From positions 372,001 to 436,000 of the forward strand of contig NZ_JPKR02000004.1 of assembly GCF_000757425.2 (NCBI RefSeq): a DNA stretch of 64,000 bases, in the 5' to 3' direction. A program made the translations under genes and the position numbers. The notes under the pieces were generated by a model that saw nothing but the letters and a program-made list of their open reading frames with translations, did not search any database and had not been told where the DNA came from. The DNA comes from Tatumella morbirosei (lineage in GTDB: Bacteria > Pseudomonadota > Gammaproteobacteria > Enterobacterales > Enterobacteriaceae). Shown here piece by piece: positions 27,426 through 37,460 of the stretch. The stretch's first letter is position 1, and every line of letters begins with the position of its first letter.

Positions 27426-28400
27426 GTGACTATTGCTATTGTGATTGGTACTCATGGTTGGGCGGCAGAACAACTGCTGAAAACCTCAGAAATGCTATTA
27501 GGTGAACAGGGAAACGTCGGCTGGATTGACTTTGTTCCCGGCGAGAATGCTGACACGTTAATTGAAAAATATACTGCGAGGTTAACTGAACTCGATACCA
27601 GTGAAGGTGTGCTGTTCCTGGTGGATACCTGGGGGGGCAGCCCGTTTAATGCCGCCAGCCGCATTGTGGTGGATAAAGAAAATTATGAAGTCATTGCCGG
27701 GGTTAACGTCCCTATGCTGGTCGAAACCTTTATGGCAAGAGACGATAACCCGACCTTTGCCGAACTGGTCGCACTGGCACTGGAAACCGGTCGCGAAGGT
27801 GTCCGGGCCCTGAAGCATCAGCCGGAAGAAGCCGCAGCCCCTGTGGCGGCACCTCAACCCGCCAAACCTGCCGTGGCCGCCCCGGCTAAACCTATGTCCG
27901 CCAGTGATTATATGGTCATCGGCCTGGCGCGTATCGATGACCGTCTGATTCATGGTCAGGTGGCGACCCGCTGGACCAAGGAAACCAATGTGACACGTAT
28001 TATTGTGGTCAGCGATGAAGTGGCGGCTGATCAGGTGCGTAAAACATTGCTGACTCAGGTGGCTCCTCCCGGAGTGACGGCTCATGTCGTGGATATCGCC
28101 AAGATGCTGCGGGTGTATAACAACCCTAAATATGCCGGCCAGCGGGTTATGCTGCTGTTTACCAATCCAACGGATGTGGAACGGGTGGTCGAAGGGGGAG
28201 TGAAAATCACCAGCGTGAATATTGGGGGTATGGCGTTCCGTCAGGGTAAAACCCAGGTGAATAATGCCGTTTCTGTTGACCAGAAAGATATCGAGGCGTT
28301 CAAAAAACTTAATGCCCGGGGCATTGAGCTGGAAGTCCGGAAAGTCTCAAGCGATCAGAAACTCAAAATGATGGATCTTATCGGCAAAGTGAGCCAGTAG
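27426..28400 (+). CDS. manX: Mannose PTS EIIAB component
   Basis: Cytoplasmic phosphotransfer subunit of the mannose permease: IIA takes phosphate from HPr at His10 (IGTHGW), then IIB at His176 (IDDRLIHGQ) passes it to the sugar. 324 residues, GTG start at 27426 behind GGGAGG. The A and B domains are joined by an Ala/Pro linker at about 132-158, slightly different from E. coli. First gene of manXYZ-manO. Imports mannose, glucose, glucosamine and related hexoses as 6-phosphates. Confidence 0.98.
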   Translation: MTIAIVIGTHGWAAEQLLKTSEMLLGEQGNVGWIDFVPGENADTLIEKYTARLTELDTSEGVLFLVDTWGGSPFNAASRIVVDKENYEVIAGVNVPMLVETFMARDDNPTFAELVALALETGREGVRALKHQPEEAAAPVAAPQPAKPAVAAPAKPMSASDYMVIGLARIDDRLIHGQVATRWTKETNVTRIIVVSDEVAADQVRKTLLTQVAPPGVTAHVVDIAKMLRVYNNPKYAGQRVMLLFTNPTDVERVVEGGVKITSVNIGGMAFRQGKTQVNNAVSVDQKDIEAFKKLNARGIELEVRKVSSDQKLKMMDLIGKVSQ

Positions 28401-28449
28401 CCCTGGCCGCGGTGTCGCATTATCAGTTTAACCTCACAGGAGAAGTACA

Positions 28450-29247
28450 ATGGAGATAACGACCCTTCAGATTGTACTGATATTCATCGTTGCCTGTATT
28501 TCCGGCATGGAGTCGATACTTGATGAGTTTCAGTTTCACCGTCCTCTGGTGGCCTGTACCTTAGTCGGTATAGTGCTTGGTGATATGAAAACCGGGATTA
28601 TTATCGGCGGTACCTTAGAAATGATTGCTTTGGGCTGGATGAATATCGGTGCCGCGGTGGCCCCGGATGCTGCCCTGGCGTCAATTATATCCACCATCCT
28701 GGTTATTGCCGGGCATCAGGGTATCGGTGCCGGTATCGCGCTGGCCATTCCTCTGGCGGCGGCCGGCCAGGTATTAACCATTATTGTTCGTACCATCACC
28801 GTCGGCTTCCAGCATGCGGCCGATAAGGCGGCGAATAACGGTAACCTGACGGCACTCTCGTGGATACACGTTTCGGCATTACTGCTGCAGGCGATGCGTA
28901 TTGCTATTCCTGCGGTCATTGTGGCTATTTCGGTCGGTACCAGCGAAGTGCAGTCTATGCTCAGCTCCATTCCGGAAGTCGTCACTAACGGCCTGAACAT
29001 TGCGGGCGGCATGATAGTTGTGGTCGGTTACGCCATGGTCATTAATATGATGCGTGCCGGCTATCTGATGCCTTTCTTTTACCTGGGTTTTGTGACCGCA
29101 GCCTTCACCAATTTCAACCTGGTGGCGCTGGGTGTTATCGGGGCGGTCATGGCGGTGCTGTATATCCAGCTCAGCCCTAAATATAACCGTTCTGCGGCAC
29201 CGGTGTCGGCGGCAACAAACAACGACCTTGATAACGAATTAGATTAA
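28450..29247 (+). CDS. manY: Mannose PTS EIIC component
   Basis: Membrane subunit of the mannose permease that, with ManZ, forms the sugar channel. 265 residues, highly hydrophobic, opening MEITTLQIVLIFIVACISG with GTLEMIALGWMNIGAA further on, almost as in E. coli. AGGAGA precedes ATG 28450. The IIC/IID pair is also the entry route of phage lambda DNA and some bacteriocins in E. coli and other bacteria. Confidence 0.98.
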   Translation: MEITTLQIVLIFIVACISGMESILDEFQFHRPLVACTLVGIVLGDMKTGIIIGGTLEMIALGWMNIGAAVAPDAALASIISTILVIAGHQGIGAGIALAIPLAAAGQVLTIIVRTITVGFQHAADKAANNGNLTALSWIHVSALLLQAMRIAIPAVIVAISVGTSEVQSMLSSIPEVVTNGLNIAGGMIVVVGYAMVINMMRAGYLMPFFYLGFVTAAFTNFNLVALGVIGAVMAVLYIQLSPKYNRSAAPVSAATNNDLDNELD

Positions 29248-29259
29248 GAGGTGAGAGAA

Positions 29260-30108
29260 ATGGTTGATACAGCTCGTCCTACAGAGAAAAAACTCACCCC
29301 CGGCGATATTCGTGGTGTCTTTATCCGTTCAAACCTGTTTCAGGGGTCATGGAACTTTGAACGTATGCAGGCGCTGGGGTTCTGTTTTTCGATGGTTCCG
29401 GCTATCCGCCGGTTGTACCCGGAAAATAACGATGCCCGTCGTCAGGCTATCAAGCGTCATCTGGAATTCTTTAACACCCATCCTTATGTGGCGGCGCCGG
29501 TACTGGGCGTAACACTGGCGATGGAAGAAAAACGTGCCAACGGCGCGGAAATCGATGATGCGGCGATAAACGGTATCAAAGTCGGTCTGATGGGCCCACT
29601 GGCCGGGGTCGGTGACCCGATTTACTGGGGAACGGTTCGTCCGGTATTTGCCGCTCTCGGGGCAGGGATTGCGATGAGTGGCAGCCTGCTCGGACCTTTA
29701 CTGTTCTTTGTGCTGTTTAATATTGTGCGCCTGCTCACCCGCTATTACGGCGTGGCTTACGGATACCGTAAAGGGATTGATATCGTCAAAGATATGGGCG
29801 GTGGCTTCCTGCAAAAAATGACGGAAGGGGCGTCGATTCTCGGCTTATTTGTCATGGGGGCTTTGGTTAACAAATGGACCCACGTCAATATTCCGTTGGT
29901 GGTGTCAACTATCCGGGATCAGAACGGTGCTGAACATGTCACCACCGTGCAGACGATTCTCGACCAGTTGATGCCAGGTCTGGTGCCGTTATTGCTAACC
30001 TTCGCCTGTATGTGGCTGCTGCGTAAGAAAGTGAATGCGCTGTGGATCATTATTGGTTTCTTTGTCATCGGTATTGTAGGTTATGCGATAGGTTTGCTGG
30101 GTCTGTAA
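29260..30108 (+). CDS. manZ: Mannose PTS EIID component
   Basis: Second membrane subunit of the mannose permease. The start ATG 29260 (MVDTARPTEKKLTPGDIRGV) matches E. coli ManZ and follows AGAGGTGAGA; an upstream GTG at 29251 would add three residues. 282 residues with conserved GLMGPLAGVGDPIYWGT. A hairpin at 30121-30143 separates it from manO. Confidence 0.98.
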   Translation: MVDTARPTEKKLTPGDIRGVFIRSNLFQGSWNFERMQALGFCFSMVPAIRRLYPENNDARRQAIKRHLEFFNTHPYVAAPVLGVTLAMEEKRANGAEIDDAAINGIKVGLMGPLAGVGDPIYWGTVRPVFAALGAGIAMSGSLLGPLLFFVLFNIVRLLTRYYGVAYGYRKGIDIVKDMGGGFLQKMTEGASILGLFVMGALVNKWTHVNIPLVVSTIRDQNGAEHVTTVQTILDQLMPGLVPLLLTFACMWLLRKKVNALWIIIGFFVIGIVGYAIGLLGL

Positions 30109-30120
30109 TCTTAGTGTTTA

Positions 30121-30143
30121 AGCGGGGGCGGTCAGCCCCCGCT
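30121..30143 (+). terminator. Intra-operon hairpin between manZ and manO
   Basis: AGCGGGGGC, loop GGTCA, GCCCCCGCT: nine perfect base pairs. Only a weak T-tract (ATGTTTT) follows, so it probably attenuates or stabilises the manXYZ message rather than ending it. Confidence 0.65.
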
Positions 30144-30159
30144 ATGTTTTGGAGTGCTT

Positions 30160-30621
30160 ATGTCGCTGACCGAGGTGGTTCTGTTGCTGTTTGTGGTCTG
30201 CCTGATGGGCTGGTTACTGTTTGATGAAGTGGTGACCGGCTGGCTGAAAGGGCCGACAACGCTGAAGGTGGGGTTATTACGCGGCAAGCGGATTGACGGG
30301 GCCATTTTTATCGGGCTGGTCGCGATATTGCTCTACAACAATATCCATAACCAGGGGTCAGCCCTGACCAACTGGTTGTTGTCGGTTCTGCTGCTGGCGG
30401 GTGTCTACCTTGTCTGGCTACGCCGGCCGATGTTGTTATTTAAACCCGGGGGATTCTGGTACTCTTCGTTGTTTATTCCTTACTCGCGGATTCAGAAAAT
30501 GAATCTGTCAGAGGACGGGGTGTTAGTCATTGGTCTCGAATCACGTAATCTGCTGATCCGCGTACGAAACATTGATGATCTTGAACAAATTTACCGCACT
30601 ATGGTGGCAACACACGGCTGA
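30160..30621 (+). CDS. manO: DUF986 inner-membrane protein, YobD/ManO family
   Basis: 153 residues with N-terminal membrane segments (TEVVLLLFVVCLMGWLLF, IFIGLVAILLYNN, WLLSVLLLAGVYLVWL). The C-terminal soluble tail has YSRIQKMNLSEDGVLV and LIRVRNIDDLEQIY, the DUF986 signature seen in E. coli YobD. The same gene follows manZ in E. coli. Its exact role is unknown. GGAG precedes ATG 30160. The tail hairpin at 30612 overlaps its stop codon. Confidence 0.92.
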   Translation: MSLTEVVLLLFVVCLMGWLLFDEVVTGWLKGPTTLKVGLLRGKRIDGAIFIGLVAILLYNNIHNQGSALTNWLLSVLLLAGVYLVWLRRPMLLFKPGGFWYSSLFIPYSRIQKMNLSEDGVLVIGLESRNLLIRVRNIDDLEQIYRTMVATHG

Positions 30622-30634
30622 AAGCCGTGTTTTA
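30612..30634 (+). terminator. Terminator of the manXYZ-manO operon
   Basis: ACACGGCT, loop GAA, AGCCGTGT followed by TTTACTGT. Eight base pairs; overlaps the last codons of manO. Confidence 0.75.
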
Positions 30635-30804
30635 CTGTCCTTTATTACCCAGACCCCATTCCTCCTGATTCCTAAAAGCGCAAAAAATCTCATAATTTGT
30701 TTGGTTGTTATCGCCGGCAACGGCACAATAGCCTTCATTATTCCGCTCTGCCTGAGCATCGCAGAGTCTGGCAGTTTTACGCTTACTCAATGGACGTATG
30801 TACT

Positions 30805-31971
30805 ATGAAAATTGCTATTGCCGGTACCGGCTATGTCGGGCTTTCTAATGGTATTCTGCTGGCACAACATAATGAAGTGGTCGCATTAGACATCGACCAG
30901 GCCAAAGTAGATAAACTGAATAACGGTATCTCTCCGATTGTTGATACCGAAATCGAACATTATCTGGCGACCAGACAGCTGAACTTTACCGCCACCACAG
31001 ATAAGCAGCAGGCGTATGCCGGCGCCGATTATGTGATTGTCGCCACGCCAACCGATTATGATCCGGTCAATAACTACTTTAATACCAAAAGCGTTGAGTC
31101 GGTGATTAACGATGTGCTGGCGATTAACCCGCAGGCAACCATCGTGATTAAGTCGACTATCCCGGTGGGTTTTACCCGCGATCTGAAACAGCGTCTTGGG
31201 GTAGGCAATATTATATTCTCGCCTGAGTTTCTGCGCGAAGGTCGTGCGTTGTACGACAACCTGTACCCGTCCCGTATCGTGGTTGGCAGCCAGACCCCTG
31301 CCGGAAAACGCTTTGCCGAGCTGCTGGTGGAAGGTGCAGAGAAAGAAGATATTGCGGTACTGTTTACCGATGATACGGAAGCCGAAGCGATTAAACTGTT
31401 TGCCAATACTTATCTGGCGCTGCGCATTTCCTACTTTAATGAGCTGGACAGCTATGCCGAGCACCACGGCCTGAACAGCCGTCAAATCATCGAAGGTATC
31501 GGTCTGGATCCGCGTATCGGCAGCCATTACAACAATCCGTCTTTTGGCTATGGCGGTTACTGCCTGCCGAAAGATACCAAACAGTTGCTGGCTAACTATC
31601 ACAATGTGCCAAACAACATTATCAGTGCGATTGTTGATGCAAACCGTACCCGTAAAGATTTTATCGCCGACAGTATTTTAAAGCGTAAACCGAAAAAAGT
31701 GGGTATCTATCGGTTGGTGATGAAGGCCGGTTCAGATAATTTCCGTGCCTCGGCGGTGCAGGGCATTATGAAGCGCCTGAAATCTAAAGGCGTAGAGGTG
31801 ATGGTCTATGAACCGGTGCTGAATGAACCGCTGTTCTTTAATTCGCCGGTGACTCATGATGTGAATGAGCTGAAACAGCAGTGCGATGTGATTATTGCCA
31901 ACCGTCTGGTCGACGAACTAAAAGATGTCAGTGATAAAGTCTATACCCGCGATCTGTTCGGCAGCGATTAA
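30805..31971 (+). CDS. ugd: UDP-glucose 6-dehydrogenase
   Basis: Oxidises UDP-glucose to UDP-glucuronic acid with two NAD+. The N-terminal Rossmann motif is [13 protein letters not shown]; the catalytic Cys253 lies in [11 protein letters not shown]. 388 residues as in E. coli. ATG 30805 is preferred, as the 36-residue upstream extension has no family match. Product feeds capsule/EPS uronic acid or lipid A aminoarabinose. The last 72 bases plus the following terminator are repeated at the end of rmlD. Confidence 0.97.
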   Translation: MKIAIAGTGYVGLSNGILLAQHNEVVALDIDQAKVDKLNNGISPIVDTEIEHYLATRQLNFTATTDKQQAYAGADYVIVATPTDYDPVNNYFNTKSVESVINDVLAINPQATIVIKSTIPVGFTRDLKQRLGVGNIIFSPEFLREGRALYDNLYPSRIVVGSQTPAGKRFAELLVEGAEKEDIAVLFTDDTEAEAIKLFANTYLALRISYFNELDSYAEHHGLNSRQIIEGIGLDPRIGSHYNNPSFGYGGYCLPKDTKQLLANYHNVPNNIISAIVDANRTRKDFIADSILKRKPKKVGIYRLVMKAGSDNFRASAVQGIMKRLKSKGVEVMVYEPVLNEPLFFNSPVTHDVNELKQQCDVIIANRLVDELKDVSDKVYTRDLFGSD

Positions 31972-31999
31972 GTTTTTGTGAAAGAAAGCCCCGCCGCAG
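31900..31999 (+). repeat. Direct repeat copy 1: 3' end of ugd
   Basis: 100 bp beginning AACCGTCTGGTCGACG and covering the last 23 codons, the stop and 28 bp beyond. It aligns without gaps to 35635-35734 with 8 mismatches; the central 42 bp, across the ugd stop, are identical. Confidence 0.9.
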
Positions 32000-32020
32000 T
32001 GATCTGTTGTGGGGTTTCCC
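31989..32020 (+). terminator. Terminator after ugd
   Basis: CCCCGCCGCA and TGTTGTGGGG pair with one mismatch and G-U pairs, followed by TTTCCC. Confidence 0.6.
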
Positions 32021-32215
32021 GATATTCTGAGTAAATCTCTCCGCGAAGAACATAAATTCAACTATTTAGTGATCTGGCCAGAAAATACTGTCTTTTCTGA
32101 TGATTGCTCACGTCAGACTATGTCTACACTATCTCTGTTTCCGAAAATCAGCGTAGTCGTATTCAGGTGCGTCGATCAGAAATGATACGACTGATTAAAA
32201 GTGTGGGACAATAAC

Positions 32216-32259
32216 AGTTGATCGCATGCCTGCGATCAACTGTCACTATTGAAAGTGAC
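32216..32259 (+). promoter_or_regulatory. Tandem hairpins in the leader of rmlBACD
   Basis: AGTTGATCGCA, loop TGCC, TGCGATCAACT is a perfect 11-bp stem (32216-32241). It is followed immediately by GTCACT, loop, AGTGAC (32242-32259). No T-tract follows either. They lie 53-96 bp before rmlB. A further 8-bp inverted repeat (AGTCGTAT/ATACGACT) is at 32155-32192. I see no ops element in this leader. The 32.0-32.3 kb gap holds no gene. Confidence 0.6.
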
Positions 32260-32311
32260 CGGTGGTGAGAAAATTGATCAGCCCTATGCTGTTGTGGACG
32301 GATGGCTAACT

Positions 32312-33355
32312 ATGAAAATTGTGGTAACTGGTGGTGCCGGATTCATCGGTTCCGCAGTGGTAAGATACCTTATCAGGCACACTTCTGATGAGATAATTGT
32401 CATTGATAATCTGACTTATGCAGGCCATCTGTCCTCATTATCTGAAATCGCTGGCAACGAAAGATTTCGGTTTGAACGTCTTGATATCTGTGACAGAAAA
32501 GGCATAGAGGCGCTGATACTAAAGGTGCAGCCTGATGTGATAATGCATCTGGCCGCAGAAAGTCATGTAGACCGGTCTATTGATGGTCCTGCAACATTCA
32601 TTAATACCAATATTGTCGGTACCTATAATTTGCTGGAAGCTGCCAGGTGCCTGTTGAATCAACGGGGGCAGGGGAGTCGAAGCAATTTTCTGTTTCATCA
32701 TATCTCTACCGATGAGGTATACGGAGATCTGGATAATCCAACGGATTTCTTTCGGGAAGACACTCCATATGCACCCAGTAGCCCCTATTCGGCCTCAAAG
32801 GCTGCCAGTGACCATCTGGTGCGGGCATGGCACAGAACCTATGGCCTTCCGGCGATTGTGACCAATTGCTCAAACAACTACGGTCCCTATCATTATCCGG
32901 AAAAACTGATTCCTTTGACTATCCTGAATGCCCTGGAAGGAAAAACTATTCCTGTTTACGGCGATGGTAAACAGATCCGTGACTGGTTGTATGTCGATGA
33001 CCATGCCCGCGCTCTGTATCAGGTCATAACCCACGGGAAGCCAGGAGAAACCTACAACATCGGTGGTAACAACGAACATACCAACATCGACGTTGTGACC
33101 CGTATTTGTGATCTGCTTGAAGAGTTACATCCGGTTAAACCGCAAGGGGTGTCACATTATCGGGAGTTGATTACTTATGTTACTGACAGACCCGGTCATG
33201 ACAAACGTTATGCGATAGATGCGACTAAAATTAAATCTGAGCTGGGCTGGGAGGCTCAGGAGACTTTTAGTAGCGGATTACGTAAAACCGTACAATGGTA
33301 TCTTGAACATACGGACTGGTGGCAGGCGGTAAGAGACCAAATGTCTGAAGCCTGA
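32312..33355 (+). CDS. rmlB: dTDP-glucose 4,6-dehydratase
   Basis: Second step of dTDP-L-rhamnose synthesis. Extended SDR fold: NAD motif GGAGFIGS, catalytic TDEVYG (Asp134, Glu135) and YSASK (Tyr159, Lys163). 347 residues from ATG 32312; the upstream extension to 32249 is unsupported. Gene order here is rmlB-A-C-D, whereas many enteric rfb clusters have B-D-A-C. The mid-gene GC content is between that of the AT-rich EPS core and the genome background. Confidence 0.96.
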   Translation: MKIVVTGGAGFIGSAVVRYLIRHTSDEIIVIDNLTYAGHLSSLSEIAGNERFRFERLDICDRKGIEALILKVQPDVIMHLAAESHVDRSIDGPATFINTNIVGTYNLLEAARCLLNQRGQGSRSNFLFHHISTDEVYGDLDNPTDFFREDTPYAPSSPYSASKAASDHLVRAWHRTYGLPAIVTNCSNNYGPYHYPEKLIPLTILNALEGKTIPVYGDGKQIRDWLYVDDHARALYQVITHGKPGETYNIGGNNEHTNIDVVTRICDLLEELHPVKPQGVSHYRELITYVTDRPGHDKRYAIDATKIKSELGWEAQETFSSGLRKTVQWYLEHTDWWQAVRDQMSEA

Positions 33356-33392
33356 AGTCCCGGGGCGGATAATGATGAACACAGGAGAACTA

Positions 33393-34262
<870 letters not shown>

Positions 34263-34263
34263 T

Positions 34264-34794
34264 ATGAAGATACAGGATACGTTAATCCCGGATGTTAAAA
34301 TCATCCAGCCGTCTGTTTATGACGATAATCGGGGTTTTTTCTTAGAGACTTTTCAAAAAAAACGTTATCAGCAGGCCCTGAATATTAATTTTGATTTTGT
34401 ACAGGATAATCACTCCCGTTCTGCCAGGGGAGTTCTGAGGGGGATGCATTTTCAGAAGAAAAATCCTCAGGGTAAATTAGTCAGAGCTGTACAGGGTGAA
34501 ATTTATGATGTGGTTGTTGATATACGAAAAGATTCTTTAACTTATGGGAAGTGGGTAAGTGCGAACTTATCTGAGACTAATAAATTCCAGTTATGGGTTC
34601 CTCCGGGACTGGCTCATGGGTTTTTGGTTCTGTCAGAAAGTGCCGATGTAGAGTATAAATGCACTGCGGAATATGAAGCCAACTATCAAATGAGCTTATT
34701 ATGGAATGATCCTGATGTGGGAATTATATGGCAAACAGATTCCCCTTTTCTTTCTGAAAAGGACCAGCAAGGAGTATTGCTGAAGAATATATAA
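34264..34794 (+). CDS. rmlC: dTDP-4-dehydrorhamnose 3,5-epimerase
   Basis: Third step of the pathway; a cupin-fold epimerase of 176 residues. Catalytic His is in RGMHFQ, with DVVVDIRKDSLTYGKW and PPGLAHGFLVLS. Start ATG 34264 follows the rmlA stop by one base, and rmlD starts on the base after its stop, so the genes are tightly coupled. A reading from 34189 would overlap rmlA and is unlikely. Confidence 0.96.
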   Translation: MKIQDTLIPDVKIIQPSVYDDNRGFFLETFQKKRYQQALNINFDFVQDNHSRSARGVLRGMHFQKKNPQGKLVRAVQGEIYDVVVDIRKDSLTYGKWVSANLSETNKFQLWVPPGLAHGFLVLSESADVEYKCTAEYEANYQMSLLWNDPDVGIIWQTDSPFLSEKDQQGVLLKNI

Positions 34795-35706
34795 ATGAAA
34801 GTTCTTCTTTGCGGCGGAAATGGTCAACTTGGAAAATATCTGCAAAGAGAAAGTCCACAGGAATGGCAAGTCACAGTCACCGGGAGAGATGAGTTAGACA
34901 TTAGCGATCTTTCTGCAGTTGATATTTTTATCAGTGAACTTTGCCCGGATTATATTATTAATGCGGCAGCTTATACGGCTGTGGATAGGGCAGAGTGTGA
35001 GCCTCATCTGGCTGACGCTGTTAACCATCAGGGCGTCAGGAATCTGGCCCTGGCAGCGAAAGCGGCCGGAGCAAAATTAATCCATATTTCGACTGACTAT
35101 ATTTTTGATGGCCTGGCTGAGTCAGGCTACAGCGAATGTGTTTTACCAAACCCTGTCAATACATATGGGGCAACTAAGCTGGCCGGAGAAGAAATTCTTA
35201 AACAAATATTGCCCGGGGCTTTGATAATTCGCACCAGTTGGGTGTTTAGCGAGTTTGAAGGGAATTTCCTGCGCACTATTTTGCGTGTCTCCGGTGAAAG
35301 AAACTCTGTAAATGTCGTGTCGGATCAGTTTGGTTGTCCAACGTATGCAGGTGATTTGGCTAAAGCGATAATAGTTTTATCACAATCAGTAATATCGGGG
35401 GGGACATTTAATTTTTGCAATTATCCACCCGTTAGCTGGTATCAGTTTGCTGAATGTATTATTGATCAGGCTTTTGTTCAGGGATATCTGGCCGTGAAAC
35501 CAGAACTGAATGCCATTAAAACGGCTGAGTATAACAGCGTTGCGGCCAGGCCAAAAAACACCAGTCTGGACTGTCAAAAGATAAGCCAGTATTTAGATTT
35601 ATCGGACTGGAAACCATCGGTTGACTGGATTATTAACCGTCTGGTCGAAGAACTGAAAGATGTTAGCGATAAAGTCTATACCCGCGATCTGTTCGGCAGC
35701 GATTAA
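34795..35706 (+). CDS. rmlD: dTDP-4-dehydrorhamnose reductase with Ugd-derived tail
   Basis: Last step: NAD(P)H-dependent reduction to dTDP-L-rhamnose. SDR features: LLCGGNGQLGKYLQ at the N-terminus, STDYIFDG, and YGATKLAGE as the YxxxK centre. 303 residues. The last ~23 ([22 protein letters not shown] and one residue before) match the Ugd C-terminus rather than any RmlD end I know, and the DNA is a 92% copy of the ugd 3' end. The enzyme core is complete, so it is probably active. Confidence 0.93.
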   Translation: MKVLLCGGNGQLGKYLQRESPQEWQVTVTGRDELDISDLSAVDIFISELCPDYIINAAAYTAVDRAECEPHLADAVNHQGVRNLALAAKAAGAKLIHISTDYIFDGLAESGYSECVLPNPVNTYGATKLAGEEILKQILPGALIIRTSWVFSEFEGNFLRTILRVSGERNSVNVVSDQFGCPTYAGDLAKAIIVLSQSVISGGTFNFCNYPPVSWYQFAECIIDQAFVQGYLAVKPELNAIKTAEYNSVAARPKNTSLDCQKISQYLDLSDWKPSVDWIINRLVEELKDVSDKVYTRDLFGSD

Positions 35707-35734
35707 GTTGTCGTGAAAGAAGGCCCCGTCGCAG
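35635..35734 (+). repeat. Direct repeat copy 2: ugd tail at the end of rmlD
   Basis: Begins AACCGTCTGGTCGAAG and aligns gap-free with 31900-31999 (92 of 100 identical). It is in frame with rmlD and includes part of the terminator after it. Confidence 0.9.
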
Positions 35735-35775
35735 GCGTATTGCTACGTTACGTGCTGCGGGGCCTTACTTTACTC
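35720..35775 (+). terminator. Terminator after rmlD
   Basis: AAGGCCCCG, a bulge, CAG pairs with CTGCGGGGCCTT (35755-35766); TACTTTACT follows. The left arm lies in the ugd-derived repeat. Confidence 0.8.
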
Positions 35776-35906
35776 CCTGTTATACTGCAGCATCCGGGGT
35801 GCCCTCTGGCATCCTTGCCAGTACTGACACCCCTTCAGGGAGTCACTGCTTAGATATGAAGTCATAAGACATGTTTTGCTTAACAGCGGGATCGCTGATA
35901 AGTGAT

Positions 35907-36014
35907 TACCTACTACTTACTTCTTATTTCTTACTTCTTACTTCTTACTACTTACTACTTACTTGTTACTTCTTCTTCTACTACTTCTTCTACTTCTTCT
36001 TCTACTTCTTACTG
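35907..36014. repeat. Pyrimidine-rich TTACTTCTT microsatellite tract
   Basis: About 108 bp made almost only of CTT, CTA and TTA units (for example TTACTTCTTACTTCTTAC), nearly without G on the plus strand. It lies between the rmlD terminator and the end of the beta-glucosidase gene, where two operons converge. No coding frame of note. Confidence 0.85.
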
Positions 36015-36068
36015 CCACTGCTTTCCTGACTTAACAGGACACCATGAAGTCTTGCGCAGACGGGCTGC

Positions 36069-37460
36069 TTATTGCTGATGGTTCTTACGGTCGGCCAGTA
36101 ATTCATCAACAAACCGGGTATCTGCCGACTGAGTCGCTTCTATGCGGGCGATTGCATCGCTGAATTGCGGCAGATATTTTTTATGAGCGTATAACAACTG
36201 GTCCAGTACCTGGCGGGCGGTATCTCCGGCACGAATGAGTGGATTGATGGTGAAAGCATGCAGAGCCGCGCCGTAGTCACCCGTCACCGCGGCTTCAATC
36301 ACCGTCTGCTCCATAGCTTTCATCAGTTGTACCATGCCGCGTGCGGCAGGGGGCAGGGTTCCCCATGTCAGAGGCTCGGCACCATGCGAGGTAATATAGG
36401 CAGAGACTTCTGCGATACAGTCATAAGGCAGGTCAGCCAGCGCACCGTTATTACGGGTGCTGACCACCATCAGTTTCCGGCTGTCGTTGTAAATTGATTC
36501 AATCAGGTCACAGGCCGCATCACTGTAATGAGCACCACCACGCTGCGCCAGTTCCGGCGGTTTTTCTTTCAGGTCCGGATTTTTATACATTTCAAACAGA
36601 CGACTTTCGGTGGCTTTGACCACTTCGGCGCGGGTGGCGTAGTTTTCGAAATCTTCAACCGCATGCCCCAGCATCTGTTGTTCCAGATAATAATAGCGAT
36701 GGTAACCGCAGGGCAGCAGACCGAGATGGCGAACCTGCTCAACATTAAACGGAATCTGATGAATATTGGTCAGGCCTTCGTTTTGCTGTTGTTGTGCATA
36801 AATCGCTTCCAGCAGGCCGGCGGTTCGCTCCGTTCCCTGTTTATCCCACACGCGATGCCAGTGGAAGTGATTCAGCCCGGCAAATTTAAAGAACAATGAC
36901 TGTTCCGGTTGGTCCAGCAGCGTCTTTGCCTGCTCAATATGGCTGAACGGCACATTACACAGGCCGATAGTTTTCTCCCACTGACCGTAACGGATAGCCG
37001 CTTCGGTGACCATTCCTGCCGGGTTAGTGAAGTTAACCAGCCAGGCATTTGGACATTGCTGGCGCATATCTTTAATAATATCGAGGATGACCGGAATGGT
37101 ACGCAGTGCTTTCATAATTCCGCCTGCGCCATTGGTTTCCTGACCCAGGTAACCATGGGCTAAAGGAATACACTCATCTTTCAGCCGGGCTTCCAGTAAT
37201 CCAACGCGGAACTGTGTGGTGACAAAATCGGCATCTTTCAGTGCGGCTTTGCGGTCTAACGTCAAACGTACCTGCCAGGGGAGTCCGGCAGATTCAATCA
37301 TCCGTCGGGCCATGTCGCCGACAATTTGTAACTTCTCTTTGCCTTCCTCAATATCAACCAGCCAGATCTCTTTGATCGGTAATTTATCTTTGCGGAGAAT
37401 AAATCCTTCTATCAGCTCCGGGGTATAGCTTGAACCGCCCCCGATAGTGACTATTTTCAT
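36069..37460 (-). CDS. 6-phospho-beta-glucosidase, GH4 family
   Basis: Hydrolyses phosphorylated beta-glucosides (cellobiose-6-P or similar) by the NAD+/Mn2+-dependent GH4 redox mechanism. The N-terminus MKIVTIGGGSSYTPELIEG holds the NAD loop. Metal-binding residues lie around GLCNVPFSH and AGLNHFHW. 463 residues, similar to LicH/CelF. The start at 37460 overlaps the EIIA stop by 4 bp (ATGA), so it is translationally coupled. Last gene of a minus-strand PTS operon. Confidence 0.93.
   Translation of the reverse strand: MKIVTIGGGSSYTPELIEGFILRKDKLPIKEIWLVDIEEGKEKLQIVGDMARRMIESAGLPWQVRLTLDRKAALKDADFVTTQFRVGLLEARLKDECIPLAHGYLGQETNGAGGIMKALRTIPVILDIIKDMRQQCPNAWLVNFTNPAGMVTEAAIRYGQWEKTIGLCNVPFSHIEQAKTLLDQPEQSLFFKFAGLNHFHWHRVWDKQGTERTAGLLEAIYAQQQQNEGLTNIHQIPFNVEQVRHLGLLPCGYHRYYYLEQQMLGHAVEDFENYATRAEVVKATESRLFEMYKNPDLKEKPPELAQRGGAHYSDAACDLIESIYNDSRKLMVVSTRNNGALADLPYDCIAEVSAYITSHGAEPLTWGTLPPAARGMVQLMKAMEQTVIEAAVTGDYGAALHAFTINPLIRAGDTARQVLDQLLYAHKKYLPQFSDAIARIEATQSADTRFVDELLADRKNHQQ

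Noticed and set aside
30886-31602. 238-residue minus-strand frame in ugd
   Set aside because: Antisense shadow of ugd; no start site or family.
35907-36014. CRISPR array
   Set aside because: Repeats are simple 3-9 bp units without spacers and no cas genes lie in the window.
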